A stretch of 64,000 nt of DNA from positions 1 to 64,000 of the forward strand of contig PVBG01000021.1 in NCBI GenBank assembly GCA_002968845.1, read 5' to 3'. The DNA comes from Neorhizobium tomejilense. Its GTDB lineage: Bacteria > Pseudomonadota > Alphaproteobacteria > Rhizobiales > Rhizobiaceae. A program made the translations under genes and the position numbers. The number at the start of each line of letters is the position of its first letter. Position 1 is the first letter of the stretch. This document shows, piece after piece, positions 1 through 9,229 of this stretch. The notes below the pieces were generated by a model, which was not told the DNA's origin, searched no databases, and saw only the letters and a program-made list of their open reading frames with translations.

Positions 1-605
1 ATCGTCCAACCTCCAGTTCCTCGCCGGCCAGAAGCATCCTCCAGCGGGTCAGGTATTCCAAAGGTGTTTCACCGGCCGCTTCCCTGAACCGCTGCGCGAA
101 GACCGATCGCGACATTCCGGCCTCTGCAGCAAGTCCCTGCAAGGTCCAGCGCATCGCAGGATTGGCATGCATTGCCGATATCGCCGCGCATAGACGGGCG
201 TCAGTCAGTGCTGCAAACCAGCCGGGCTCATGAACACCTTCCAGCAGATGCAGGCGCAGCGCTTGAACCAGCATCATGTGGGCCAGCTGCTGCGCAATCA
301 ACGCGCCGCCAGGCTGACCATCGCGAAGTTCCTCACGCATCCTCGCCACTGACCAGCGCAATGCCGCTTGATCCACATTCTTTCGAATATGCACAATCGG
401 TGGCATCATCTTCAGAAGCATGCCTGCGTGCCGTCCCGCCACCGTAAAGCGGCTCCCCACGAGGAGCAGGTCACCGCCATCATTCAGCGTGACCGTGCCG
501 CCCGGCAGGGCGGGAGGGAATACGGCCTTCGAATCCATCGGCGAGAGCGTCAAATCGCTGGTAAGGCGGAACGGACGTCCACTTGGAAGGACGAAGCAAT
601 CGCCA
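1..605. repeat. Direct repeat, copy A (partner 42113-42717)
   Basis: Hand alignment with 42113-42717 finds 11 substitutions and no indels over 605 bp, about 98% identity. Both copies carry the AraC coding sequence on the minus strand, so they are direct repeats 42.1 kb apart. The right end of homology is sharp (base 605 / 42717). The left end of copy A lies outside the window. Confidence 0.95.
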
Positions 606-793
606 GCTTCGAGCCTGACCGGTTCACCGATTCCATCTAACGCCAGCCAACATCCGCCCGTCTCGACGGCGTAGCATTTGATGACGTCGTCCTTGAGCGC
701 AAAATGAAGCGACCACTCGCCGCCGGCGCTGAAACCGGAAGACACATAGCTGCGCGTTCTGAGCAGCGACAAGACTTCAGAAAGTGGATCCAT
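1..793 (-). CDS. AraC-family transcriptional regulator, 3' end beyond window (copy 1)
   Basis: The reading frame runs from an ATG at 793 down to base 1 without a stop, so the C-terminus lies outside the window. The N-terminal half (start MDPLSEVLSLLRTRSY) is a cupin-type sensor domain with GGEWSLHF and FVLPSGRPFRL segments; the end seen here enters the helix-turn-helix domain (WTLQGLAAEAGMSRSVFAQR). This is the usual layout of cupin-AraC regulators of about 300 residues. It is transcribed away from the DUF6152/DUF6644/SDR/Pao genes and is a candidate regulator of them. Bases 1-605 are nearly identical to 42113-42717, where a truncated copy lies in the same orientation. The family call is firm; the ligand is unknown. 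Confidence 0.85.
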   Translation of the reverse strand, partial: MDPLSEVLSLLRTRSYVSSGFSAGGEWSLHFALKDDVIKCYAVETGGCWLALDGIGEPVRLEAGDCFVLPSGRPFRLTSDLTLSPMDSKAVFPPALPGGTVTLNDGGDLLLVGSRFTVAGRHAGMLLKMMPPIVHIRKNVDQAALRWSVARMREELRDGQPGGALIAQQLAHMMLVQALRLHLLEGVHEPGWFAALTDARLCAAISAMHANPAMRWTLQGLAAEAGMSRSVFAQRFREAAGETPLEYLTRWRMLLAGEELEVGR

Positions 794-909
794 AGGATTT
801 CCGGACGATCGCGACGATATCGCGGACTGTACGGAATGGATCGTGCCGCATCAAGCCTCTACGTTTGCATCGACTGGGACAGAAACGTCTGTTGCCGATG
901 GAGCATAAC

Positions 910-1377
910 ATGTTTCCTATGACTCATTTGCGGCATACTGCAGCCGTCGTCCTTGCCTGTGGACTGGCAGGCAGCGCGGTTGCACATCACGGAGTTACCG
1001 GCCGCTACGATGCCTCCAGGCCCATACTCATTTCCGGCATCGTCACGGCAACGACCTTCTCGCCGCCCCACCCCGTTCTTTCCGTCCGTGTCGAGCGAGC
1101 AAACGTTGCTGGCGGGCAGCTCGGCCGTCCGGACGAGTATTTTGGACCGGTATCAGCTCGTCCCGAGGACCTCGGAGAGGTCCGTGAGGTCGAACTTTCT
1201 CCGGTCCGCATGTTCTACGACCTCGAAGCTAAGGTAAAACCCGGTGATCGCGTCACACTGGTTGCGCTTCGCAACTGTCTGCCCCCGCATCAGTTGCGCA
1301 GCACCTGGATACGGCTGAGGGACGGGGAGACGCTATCCTACTCCAGAGACTGGGCGCCGGGAGTGGACGGATGCTAG
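910..1377 (+). CDS. Exported DUF6152-type protein
   Basis: A 155-residue protein starting at ATG 910, chosen because GGAG lies 6 nt upstream. The N-terminus has a signal peptide (hydrophobic AAVVLACGLAGSAVA) with a likely cleavage site just before HHG. The mature start HHGVTGRYDASRPI followed by ISGIVTATTFSPPHP matches the DUF6152 pattern, a small periplasmic protein of unknown function. It overlaps the next gene by 7 bp (end 1377, next start 1371), so the two are probably co-translated. DUF6152 genes often sit beside DUF6644 membrane proteins, as here. Function unknown. Confidence 0.75.
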   Translation: MFPMTHLRHTAAVVLACGLAGSAVAHHGVTGRYDASRPILISGIVTATTFSPPHPVLSVRVERANVAGGQLGRPDEYFGPVSARPEDLGEVREVELSPVRMFYDLEAKVKPGDRVTLVALRNCLPPHQLRSTWIRLRDGETLSYSRDWAPGVDGC

Positions 1378-1841
1378 CCTTGATGTTTCAAGAGATCGAG
1401 GATCTTGGCGTTGTTCGGCTGATCGTTGCGGTGCCGTGGGTCTATCCTGTCGTTTCGGCCTTGCACATCATCGGCATCGGGACCCTGCTCGGCTCGATCG
1501 TCGCGGTCGACCTGCGGCTGTTGCGGATTCTGGGACCGCAGTTCGATGAGGCCTTGTCGGCGCTGGTGAGGATGGCGCTCTGTGGCTTCGCTTTGGCAGC
1601 GACGACCGGGCTGTTGCTGCTATCGGTGCGGATTGCGAACTACGCGGAAAACCCCTTTTTTCTCATCAAAATGGTGATCGTTGCGGCAGCCGGCGGCAAC
1701 GCGCTGCTTCTGCGGCAGGTGGGGCTGGGCATTAATTTTGCGATCCTGGTTGCAAGGCCAGCGGCGCGCTTTTCTGGTGCCGTATCACTGTGTCTTTGGG
1801 TCAGCGCCGTCTTCGCCGGCCGCTGGATTGCCTTCAGTTAA
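1371..1841 (+). CDS. DUF6644-type integral membrane protein
   Basis: A 156-residue, strongly hydrophobic protein with about four membrane helices (near residues 18-45, 65-90, 95-120 and 130-153). The segment VYPVVSALHIIGIGTLLGSI followed by a VDLRLLRILG loop is typical of DUF6644 proteins, whose His-containing first helix resembles haem-binding membrane proteins. Haem binding is inference only. It overlaps the DUF6152 gene and ends 12 bp before the SDR gene, so the three probably form one operon. Confidence 0.7.
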   Translation: MLALMFQEIEDLGVVRLIVAVPWVYPVVSALHIIGIGTLLGSIVAVDLRLLRILGPQFDEALSALVRMALCGFALAATTGLLLLSVRIANYAENPFFLIKMVIVAAAGGNALLLRQVGLGINFAILVARPAARFSGAVSLCLWVSAVFAGRWIAFS

Positions 1842-1853
1842 AGGAAGATTGCT

Positions 1854-2759
1854 ATGCGTATGTTGGTGACCGGTGCAGCAGGTTTTGTCGGCTCGGCCGT
1901 GGTGAAGGATCTTGTCGATGCCGGATATCGGGTGATCGGACTGGTCCGCTCCGCCGCCGCGGCCGGAATGCTGGCGACACTCGGGGCGGAAGCCTATGCG
2001 GCCGATCTGCGCGAGCGAGACAGCCTGCGGGCGGCGCTGGCTCGGGCTGACGGCGTGATACATACCGCCTTCAATCACGACTTTTCGCAGTTCGGCGCGA
2101 ACTGCGAAGCCGATCGCGATGTCATCGAATTCCTCGGCGGAGAACTTGCCGGCTCGGATCGGCCACTCGTCGTCACTTCGGCAATCGGCGTTTTACCTAA
2201 GCACGGGCTCGTTACCGAAGCCACGGACGCTGTTCCTCTGTCCGACACAGCCGCCAATCCGCGCGCTGCTTCGGAAATTGCCGCCGATGCCGTGGCGGCT
2301 TTGGGGGTGCCCGTCTCGATTGTCCGTCTGCCGCCCAGTGTTCATGGCGAAGGAGATCGTGCGTTCGTGCCAACTCTGATCGATATCGCACGGGCAAAGG
2401 GCTTTTCGGCCTATGTCGGCAACGGCGAGAACCGGTGGCCCGCCGTCCATCGCCGCGCCGCGGCCCGGCTCTATCGATTGGCGGCCGAGAGGGCGTCGAC
2501 CCATGCACGCTACCACGCAGTTGCCGAGGAAGGCATTCCCTTGCGGAACATCGCGACTGCAATCGGCATCGGTCTGGACCTTCCGGTAGCACCGATCGAC
2601 GCAGATGCCGCGCTTGACCATTTCGGCTGGTTCAACCACTTCGCCGCGATGGACATCCGTGCATCCGGTGCCGAGACGCGCCGCAATCTGGGCTGGTCGC
2701 CAAGCGGCTCCACGCTTTTGGAAGATCTCGCTGGAGGAGTTTATTTTGGCGGAAGTTAA
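1854..2759 (+). CDS. Extended SDR / NAD(P)-dependent epimerase-like oxidoreductase
   Basis: A 301-residue protein with the N-terminal Rossmann motif TGAAGFVGSAVV at residues 5-16, followed by a GYRVIGLVRS strand that usually contacts NADP. The AGMLATLGAEAYAADLRE stretch fits atypical/extended SDRs of the NAD-dependent epimerase type. A YxxxK catalytic pair is not evident, so it may be an atypical SDR. It is preceded by AAAGGAAG 4-6 nt before ATG 1854. It lies upstream of the Pao operon and may belong to the same regulon. Substrate unknown. Confidence 0.8.
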   Translation: MRMLVTGAAGFVGSAVVKDLVDAGYRVIGLVRSAAAAGMLATLGAEAYAADLRERDSLRAALARADGVIHTAFNHDFSQFGANCEADRDVIEFLGGELAGSDRPLVVTSAIGVLPKHGLVTEATDAVPLSDTAANPRAASEIAADAVAALGVPVSIVRLPPSVHGEGDRAFVPTLIDIARAKGFSAYVGNGENRWPAVHRRAAARLYRLAAERASTHARYHAVAEEGIPLRNIATAIGIGLDLPVAPIDADAALDHFGWFNHFAAMDIRASGAETRRNLGWSPSGSTLLEDLAGGVYFGGS

Positions 2760-2918
2760 CCCGCTCCGGTCGGTGGTGGCAAATCAGATAGCGCCATCCG
2801 GGTGGATTCAGGCGGTTGTCCTATAGGCTTCCTATCCCAACACGCCACCTGCTCGGAGGAAAGAACCCTCCCTGCAATGCAGATTCTGCCGCAACATTTC
2901 CAATCGAGAGGAGCAACA

Positions 2919-3560
2919 ATGTGCAATGATCCTGACGTCGCCCCGGAGATCCCGGACAACCAACTCCTCGTATCACGGCGAGATGCGATGATCGCAAGCG
3001 TCGCGGTCGTCGCCGCCAGCCATTTCGCAGCCTCCGCTCGCGCTCAAACCGGGCCTCGCCAAGCTGCTTTGCCCGTCTCTGTGGATCAGGCGCTCATAAT
3101 TCGCACGTCGATTAACGGTCAAACGTTGGAGATTAGGATTGATGCAAGGACCTCGCTTCTCGACTTGCTGCGCGAACGCCTTGCCCTGACGGGGGCAAAG
3201 AAGGGCTGCGACCACGGGCAGTGCGGTGCCTGCACTGTTCACATCGACGGCCGCCGTGTCGCCTCCTGCTTGACGCTGGCAGGCAAAGTCGATGGCCGGG
3301 AAGTGCTCACAATCGAGGGCCTTGCCGGAGGTGATACGCTACACCCGATGCAGCAGGCGTTCATCGATCATGATGCGCTTCAATGCGGCTACTGCACGCC
3401 TGGTCAGATCATGGCTGCGGTGGCGTGCGTCGCCGAGGGCAACGCTACGTCACGCGAACGAATCCGAGAATATATGAGCGGCAACATTTGTCGCTGCGGC
3501 GCCTATGTCGGCATCGTCGCGGCCATTGAAGATGCGGCTGCCAAGATGGGGAGGGGTTGA
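2919..3560 (+). CDS. paoA: Periplasmic aldehyde oxidoreductase, [2Fe-2S] subunit (PaoA/YagT type)
   Basis: A 213-residue protein starting at ATG 2919, which has GAGAGGAG 6 nt upstream; longer in-frame starts lack a ribosome binding site. The N-terminus holds a twin-arginine-like signal (SRRDAM then a hydrophobic stretch ending near ASARAQ). The core has the eight cysteines of the molybdenum-hydroxylase iron-sulfur subunit: GCDHGQCGACTVHIDG plus a fourth Cys for the plant-type cluster, then QCGYCTPGQI and NICRCGAY for the second. In the E. coli enzyme, PaoA carries the Tat signal that exports the assembled complex. It abuts paoB directly, as in Pao operons. Confidence 0.88.
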   Translation: MCNDPDVAPEIPDNQLLVSRRDAMIASVAVVAASHFAASARAQTGPRQAALPVSVDQALIIRTSINGQTLEIRIDARTSLLDLLRERLALTGAKKGCDHGQCGACTVHIDGRRVASCLTLAGKVDGREVLTIEGLAGGDTLHPMQQAFIDHDALQCGYCTPGQIMAAVACVAEGNATSRERIREYMSGNICRCGAYVGIVAAIEDAAAKMGRG

Positions 3561-3562
3561 AA

Positions 3563-4567
3563 ATGCGCCCATTCACCTACATCCGTCCGGCCACACCTCA
3601 AGAAGCAGTCGGTGCTTTCGCGGAAGCCGGCGAAGGCGCACGCTTCATTGCTGGCGGCACCACGCTTTATGATCTCATGAAGCTTACGATCGAGCGGCCG
3701 GCCCATCTGATCGACGTGACCGCTGTCCGGGGCTTGGATCGGATCGAAATGGACGGCGATAGGCTTCGCTTTGGGGCGAACGCGGCGATGAGTGCCGTCG
3801 CAGGCGACCCGACAATCGGGCGCGACTATCCAGTGCTGTCGGAGGCTCTGTGGAAGGCGGCCTCCCAGCAGCTTCGCAACATGGCGACCGTTGGCGGCAA
3901 TCTCCTCCAGCGGACGCGCTGCATGTACTTCCGAAACGGTGGGGGTGGGATTTATCCCTGCAACAAGCGCGAACCGGGCAGTGGCTGTGCAGCTATCGGC
4001 GGGCTCGATCGCGGTCAGGCGGTTCTCGGGACCAGCGAGGCCTGCACCGCCGTATCGCCGGGGGACTGGCCGGTGGCGCTTGTCGCGATGGATGCCTCCA
4101 TCGAGGTTTTGGGACCGGCTGGTTCACGTTCCCTGCCCGTCGGCGATCTCTATCGATTGCCGGGCGACACGCCACATCTTGAATTTACCCTCGGACCCGG
4201 GGAGATGATAACTGCAATCACGGTCCCGAAGACGCCGGCTGGCCGCCTGTCGACCTACCATAAGATCAGGGATCGGGAATCCTACGCCTTCGCGCTCACT
4301 TCTGCTGCGGTAGCGCTGGAGATGAGCGGTGATCGGGTGGAGGGGGCGCGGATCGCGCTTGGCGGCGTGGCAACGCGGCCGTGGCGCGCATCCGAGGCCG
4401 AAGAGGTTCTGATCGGCCATCTCCTCACACCGGAACTAGCGCTCGCTGCCGGCCAAGCCGCCTTCCGCGATGCGCGACCCGGGCGGCATAACAGCTTTAA
4501 GACAGAGCTCGGCGCCCGCACCATCACTGATGCCCTTATCATTGCCGCCGGAAGAGGTCGCACATGA
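3563..4567 (+). CDS. paoB: Aldehyde oxidoreductase FAD-binding subunit (PaoB/YagS type)
   Basis: A 334-residue protein; ATG 3563 is preferred over the in-frame TTG at 3557 because GGGGAGGGG ends 6 nt before it. The FAD-binding segments FIAGGTTLYDLMK (about 28-40) and TVGGNLLQRTRC (about 109-120) are present. Cysteines at about 120, 133, 142 and 161, including YPCNKREPGSGCAA, match the extra [4Fe-4S] cluster of PaoB-like subunits, absent from classical xanthine dehydrogenases. It has no signal peptide and would be exported with PaoA. It overlaps the next gene by 4 bp (ATGA), implying translational coupling. Confidence 0.87.
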   Translation: MRPFTYIRPATPQEAVGAFAEAGEGARFIAGGTTLYDLMKLTIERPAHLIDVTAVRGLDRIEMDGDRLRFGANAAMSAVAGDPTIGRDYPVLSEALWKAASQQLRNMATVGGNLLQRTRCMYFRNGGGGIYPCNKREPGSGCAAIGGLDRGQAVLGTSEACTAVSPGDWPVALVAMDASIEVLGPAGSRSLPVGDLYRLPGDTPHLEFTLGPGEMITAITVPKTPAGRLSTYHKIRDRESYAFALTSAAVALEMSGDRVEGARIALGGVATRPWRASEAEEVLIGHLLTPELALAAGQAAFRDARPGRHNSFKTELGARTITDALIIAAGRGRT

Positions 4568-6717
4568 GTACCACCGCTTTTCCCAATCGTGCCCGCGTCG
4601 ATGCTCTTGCCAAAGTGCGGGGAGAGGCAAAATTTGCGGCCGATTTGGTGCTTCCCCGAACGCTTTACGCGATGACTGTCCCGGCCACCATCGCCAAAGG
4701 CAGCTTATCCTCGCTGCCCGTTGAAGCGGCACTCCGCGTGCCGGGCGTCGTCCGTGTCCTAACCCCTGAAGATTTTCCCGCACCTCCGCCGTACAGCGAA
4801 GATGGCCCCCCGCCGCCGCCCACTCTGGAAACGATCATCGCCTACCGCGGCCAGCCAGTCGCATTGGTCATCGCTGAAACGCTGGAAGCTGCGATTGAAG
4901 GCGCCGAGGTAATCCGTCCGACCTACGTCGCGGAGGCGTTTGCCTGCGTGATGGAAAGTGCCGGGGCGCAGCGCCAGCCAGCGGACGAAGTTGCATTCGG
5001 GGACGCTCCAGCAGCCCTTTCCGGTGCGGCGGCGACGGTAGAGTCGACCTACGATTCTCCCACGCAGCATCACAACCCTCTTGAGCTCATCGCCACGGTC
5101 GCAGTCTGGGAAGATGGCGCGTTGTTGATCCATGAATCGACCCAGGCCAGTTCACTCGTCAAAGGCGCCGTCGCCGGGGCATTGCGGCTGGATCCAGCTC
5201 GCGTCCATGTACGCGGGGCAACGATGGGCGGCAGTTTTGGGCAAAAGGCCGTGCAGCGCCAGACAGCGCTTGTTGCCCGCGCCGCGATTCTGACCGGCCG
5301 GCCGGTCAAACTCGTGCAGCCGCGAGCCCAGATATTTCATACCGCCACCTACCGGGCTCGAACGCGACATCAGATCCGCATTGGCGCGGACGCGGACGGA
5401 AAGATTGTCGGTGTGCAGCATCACGTCGAACAGGAGCAGTCGCCAAACGGATATTTCGCTGTCTCGGAATATCACCGGGACGTAATCCGGATGTATGGCA
5501 TTCGAAACTATCTGGGGACCGGCGCCGATATCCGGCTTGATCGCCAGGATTCAGGCTACATGCGCGGCACGCATCCCCAGCCTGCATTCTTCGCGTTCGA
5601 AAGTGCAATCGACGAACTTGCCCATAAGACGAACCGCGATCCGGTCGAATTTCGGTTGGCGAATGACACACGCGTTGATCCGCAGAATGGCCATCCCCTG
5701 TCCTCGAGGTTCTTGAACGAATGCCTGAGGGAAGGTGCGCGGCGCTTCGGGTGGTCGCGGCGCTCTCCAGTGCCGGGGTCGATGACCGCCTCTGACGGCA
5801 GCCTGGTCGGATGGGGCATGGCCTGCGGCATCTACCAGTCGGCGACGACACCGGCGATCGCGACGCTCAGGATCGACGCGCGCGGCCATACCCGCTTTGC
5901 CATCTCCGGTCACGAAATGGGCCAGGGCATGCGGACGGCCATCGCGTCGGTGCTGATTCAAGACCTTGATATTGACCCCGAACGGCTGGAAATCGCTCTC
6001 GGTGACACGAGGGCAGCACCGCAGCACATGACCGCCGGATCCTGGGGCACCAATAGCGTCGTGCCGGCGGCCATGCAGGCGGCGCAGCGGATGCGGGCTG
6101 CCGTTGCGGACCTGCTGGACGGCCGGCAGGTCTCGGGAAACCTTCACCGGAAGCTCGCAAGCATCCGCCGTCCCTTTCTGCAGGTTGAGGTGACGACCGT
6201 GGGGCCGGGACAGGATCAGGCCGCGCTGGAGACCCTGCGTCAAGGCGGCTTCGCCGTCGCCGAAGCCGTGTATCCGGAATTCTCGACCTTCAGCTACAGC
6301 GCCCATTTTCTGGAGGTGCGCATCGAGCCGCGCACCCGGCGCATTCGGGTGCCGCGGGTGGTGAGCATCGCCGACTGCGGCCGCGTGATAAGCCCGCGTA
6401 CTGCTCATAGCCAGGTGTACGGTGGGGTAATCTGGGGCCTGAGCCATGCCCTGCGCGAAGCGACTGAGATCGACCCGCGCTACGGCGGCTACCTCAATGA
6501 AGACCTGGCCGACTATGTGGTGCCCGTGAATGCCGACATCGGCGAGATCGAGATCGGCCTGATCGACCAGCCGGACCCCCTCGCAAATCCTGCCGGGGTC
6601 AAGGGACTGGGCCAGGTCTCAATGGTGGGCATTTCAGCGGCCGTCGCCAACGCCGTCTTCCATGCGACGGGCAGACGGATACGCGAGTTGCCCATCCGCA
6701 TCGAACATCTGCTTTAA
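4564..6717 (+). CDS. Molybdopterin-binding subunit, PaoC-like, with Gln at the catalytic Glu position
   Basis: A 717-residue protein of the xanthine dehydrogenase/aldehyde oxidoreductase large-subunit family, starting with the ATGA overlap at 4564. It has the usual segments: RVDALAKVRGEAKFAADL at the N-terminus, GGSFGQKAVQRQ for cofactor contact, GHEMGQG, and GSWGTNSVVP. Near the C-terminus the expected KGxGE motif reads KGLGQVSMVG, with Gln at residue 684 (codon CAG 6613-6615) instead of the conserved catalytic Glu. The adjacent paralogue keeps Glu. Length and all other blocks look intact, so it is not a decayed gene. It may be inactive, structural or altered in activity; this is inference. 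Confidence 0.88.
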   Translation: MSTTAFPNRARVDALAKVRGEAKFAADLVLPRTLYAMTVPATIAKGSLSSLPVEAALRVPGVVRVLTPEDFPAPPPYSEDGPPPPPTLETIIAYRGQPVALVIAETLEAAIEGAEVIRPTYVAEAFACVMESAGAQRQPADEVAFGDAPAALSGAAATVESTYDSPTQHHNPLELIATVAVWEDGALLIHESTQASSLVKGAVAGALRLDPARVHVRGATMGGSFGQKAVQRQTALVARAAILTGRPVKLVQPRAQIFHTATYRARTRHQIRIGADADGKIVGVQHHVEQEQSPNGYFAVSEYHRDVIRMYGIRNYLGTGADIRLDRQDSGYMRGTHPQPAFFAFESAIDELAHKTNRDPVEFRLANDTRVDPQNGHPLSSRFLNECLREGARRFGWSRRSPVPGSMTASDGSLVGWGMACGIYQSATTPAIATLRIDARGHTRFAISGHEMGQGMRTAIASVLIQDLDIDPERLEIALGDTRAAPQHMTAGSWGTNSVVPAAMQAAQRMRAAVADLLDGRQVSGNLHRKLASIRRPFLQVEVTTVGPGQDQAALETLRQGGFAVAEAVYPEFSTFSYSAHFLEVRIEPRTRRIRVPRVVSIADCGRVISPRTAHSQVYGGVIWGLSHALREATEIDPRYGGYLNEDLADYVVPVNADIGEIEIGLIDQPDPLANPAGVKGLGQVSMVGISAAVANAVFHATGRRIRELPIRIEHLL

Positions 6718-6727
6718 GGAGGACCTC

Positions 6728-8884
6728 ATGACCACCACACCATTTAAGGACCGGCCGAGAATTGACGCTTTTGACAAGGTTCGGGGCGCAACGGCCTATG
6801 CCGCCGACATTCCCGTGCCGGGAATGCTGTACGCAATGCTCGTACCATCGGTGGTGGCCAAAGGCCGTATCGCGACCCTCCAGGTCGAAGACGCCATCAA
6901 CGTGCCGGGCGTGGTGCGTATACTGACGCCGGACGATTTTCCGCCGCCACCCGAGCCGGTGCGCTTCCCCAACGCCGACGCCCCGCCGACCCTTCATCGA
7001 GACATCGCGTTCCGTGGCCAGCCGATCGCGCTGGTCGTCGCCGAGACGTTGGAGGCGGCGACCGAGGGAGCTGAACGCGTGGCGGCGACATTCGAGACAC
7101 AGCCGTTCGCGGCCACCAAGCGCAGCGCGCTCGCAGTCCGGGAGGAGGCGCGACCAACCGCTTTCGGCGATGCTGGAGCAGCTCTGGCGCAAGCTACCAT
7201 GACGGTGGATGTCGAATATGAATCGCCAGCCCAGCATCACAATCCGATCGAGCTGATTTCCACGACCGCTGTCTGGGCGGATGGCCGGCTGACCATCTAT
7301 GAAGGGACCCAGTTCGCCAGTGGGATCAAGGAGGTTGTTGCGCGGATCCTGCGGATCGACCCAGGCATTGTCGACGTCAAGAGCCCGTCGGTCGGCGGTG
7401 CATTCGGTCAGAAGGGCTGGGTACAGCAGCAAACGGCCATCATCGCCCGGGCAGCTATGTTGCTCGGACGGCCGGTCAAGCTAGTCACCCCGCGGGGCCA
7501 GATATTTCACCTTGCGAAGTTCCGGCCCAACAGCACGCACCACATCAAGCTTGGAGCCGATGCTGCGGGAAAAATGACGGGCGTACACTATGTGGCCGAT
7601 CAGCAGCAGTCCCGCCGAGGTACCTTTCCGCCCGATTATCATGCTGGCCCCACACGCTTGTACGGCATTCGAAACTATTATGGTGGCGGCTTGGACTACA
7701 GGATCGACACCCAACCTCCTGGGCATATGCGCGCACCACACGAGCATCCGGCTTGCTTCGCCTTTGAATGCGCGGTTGACGAATTGGCGTATAGCCTTGG
7801 CGCGGACCCGGTCGATTTCCGCATCGCCAACGATACCCGCGTCGATCCCCAGAACGGCCGGCCATTGTCGTCCCGTCATCTCAATGAATGCCTCAGCCGC
7901 GGCGCCCAGCGCTTTGGCTGGTCGAAACGCACGCCCAAGCCCGGATCCATGCGGGCCGCGGACGGCTCGCTGGTCGGTTGGGGTGTTGCGAGCGGCATCT
8001 ATCCCGCCCTGGTCACCGCGACCGTGGCGACGCTCCGCATCAGTGCGGACGGCACGACGCGTTTCACGACAACGCACCATGAATTTGGCCAGGGTATCAA
8101 AACGGCGATTGGGGCCGTACTGCTCGACGGTCTGGAGATTGACGCGGCAAAGCTCGACATTGTCCTTGGCGACACAACCGCGGCTCCCCAACAGATCACC
8201 GCCGGGTCCTGGGGAACATTCAGCGTGGTGCCGACTGCAGCACTCGCTGTCGAGCGGATGCGCGCGGCGATATCCGAACTGCTCGCAGGCAGGCAGGTTT
8301 CTGGAGCCATTCATCAGCAGCTCGCCGCCATACGCCGCCCGTTTTTAACTGTCGAGGTTTCGCTGCTCGGACCCGGTCAGGATGCCGCAGCACTGGAACG
8401 GTTGCGCAGGGGGCAATATGCCGTCGCCGGCCCGACTTTTCCCGATTTTACCGCAATGAGCTACATTGCCCATTTTGTTGAGGTCCAGGTCGAGTCAACC
8501 ACCCGGCGCATCAGGATGCCGCGCGTGGTAAGTGTCGCCGATTGCGGACGTGTGGTCAGCCCGCGCACGGCGGTCAGTCAGGTGCGTGGTGGCGTCGTGT
8601 GGGCCTTCGGGGCAGCACTTCGTGAGGTAACCGAAGTCGATCCGCGCTTCGGCGGCTTCCTTAACAATGATCTCGCCGACTACGTGGTGCCGGTGAACGC
8701 CGATATTGGGGAGATCGACGTCGACTTCATCGGTGAACCCGACCCCGTAGCAAATAGCGTAGGTGTTAAGGGGCTGGGCGAGGTGGCAATGGTCGGCGCA
8801 TCGGCAGCTATCGTGAATGCAATCTTTCATGCAACCGGCAAGCGGCTGCGGGAATTGCCGGTTCGGATCGAGCATCTTCTGTGA
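6728..8884 (+). CDS. paoC: Molybdopterin-binding catalytic subunit (PaoC/YagR type), second tandem copy
   Basis: A 718-residue protein; ATG 6728 is chosen for AAGGAGGACCTC just upstream, 10 bp after the first paralogue stops. It is collinear with the preceding gene from RIDAFDKVRGATAYAADI to the shared RIEHLL C-terminus. It carries GGAFGQKGWVQQQ, HHEFGQG, GSWGTFSVVP and an intact KGLGEVAMVG motif with the predicted catalytic Glu at residue 685 (GAG 8780-8782). It would hold the molybdenum cofactor and oxidise aldehydes, passing electrons to PaoA and PaoB. No PaoD-type maturation chaperone is seen in the window. Confidence 0.88.
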   Translation: MTTTPFKDRPRIDAFDKVRGATAYAADIPVPGMLYAMLVPSVVAKGRIATLQVEDAINVPGVVRILTPDDFPPPPEPVRFPNADAPPTLHRDIAFRGQPIALVVAETLEAATEGAERVAATFETQPFAATKRSALAVREEARPTAFGDAGAALAQATMTVDVEYESPAQHHNPIELISTTAVWADGRLTIYEGTQFASGIKEVVARILRIDPGIVDVKSPSVGGAFGQKGWVQQQTAIIARAAMLLGRPVKLVTPRGQIFHLAKFRPNSTHHIKLGADAAGKMTGVHYVADQQQSRRGTFPPDYHAGPTRLYGIRNYYGGGLDYRIDTQPPGHMRAPHEHPACFAFECAVDELAYSLGADPVDFRIANDTRVDPQNGRPLSSRHLNECLSRGAQRFGWSKRTPKPGSMRAADGSLVGWGVASGIYPALVTATVATLRISADGTTRFTTTHHEFGQGIKTAIGAVLLDGLEIDAAKLDIVLGDTTAAPQQITAGSWGTFSVVPTAALAVERMRAAISELLAGRQVSGAIHQQLAAIRRPFLTVEVSLLGPGQDAAALERLRRGQYAVAGPTFPDFTAMSYIAHFVEVQVESTTRRIRMPRVVSVADCGRVVSPRTAVSQVRGGVVWAFGAALREVTEVDPRFGGFLNNDLADYVVPVNADIGEIDVDFIGEPDPVANSVGVKGLGEVAMVGASAAIVNAIFHATGKRLRELPVRIEHLL

Positions 8885-9229
8885 CCCAGTTTCCGATTCG
8901 ATAGCGGTCGTAATAAAGTGTGGCCTCGGCACCAAACGTGAAGCGGGCAGGAGCTGTCATATTTCTCTTAGGTCGCGTCGAAAGGGGCCGGGTCAGCTCG
9001 AGCGCATATTTGGGCGAGGGCCGGCATATCGCGCGGAGGGAGTTGTTCAATCGCCCCCAGGCTGCGACGGGGATCGGCCCTACCCATGAACTTTCGAGAA
9101 GGTAATTCAGCGGAATTGATAACTTGGGTTCCCGCTCATCCGCTTGAATTCTGTTCAGGCCGGAGAGGGGCCGCCGCGGCAATATTTGCGACCGTGCCGC
9201 GGACGGTGCCTTGAATGAACTGCGAGCTG
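8885..9229. other. Intergenic region, nothing recognised
   Basis: These 345 bp separate two convergent genes. Short open frames exist on both strands, but none has a ribosome binding site or recognisable composition. I see no clear terminator hairpin followed by a T-run. Confidence 0.5.

Noticed and set aside
5551..6447. Minus-strand open frame within the first PaoC-like gene
   Set aside because: Antisense shadow of a gene with complete family motifs.
4564..6717. PaoC-like gene with KGLGQ treated as a pseudogene
   Set aside because: The frame is complete, 717 residues long, and every other conserved block is present, so loss of function is only a possibility.
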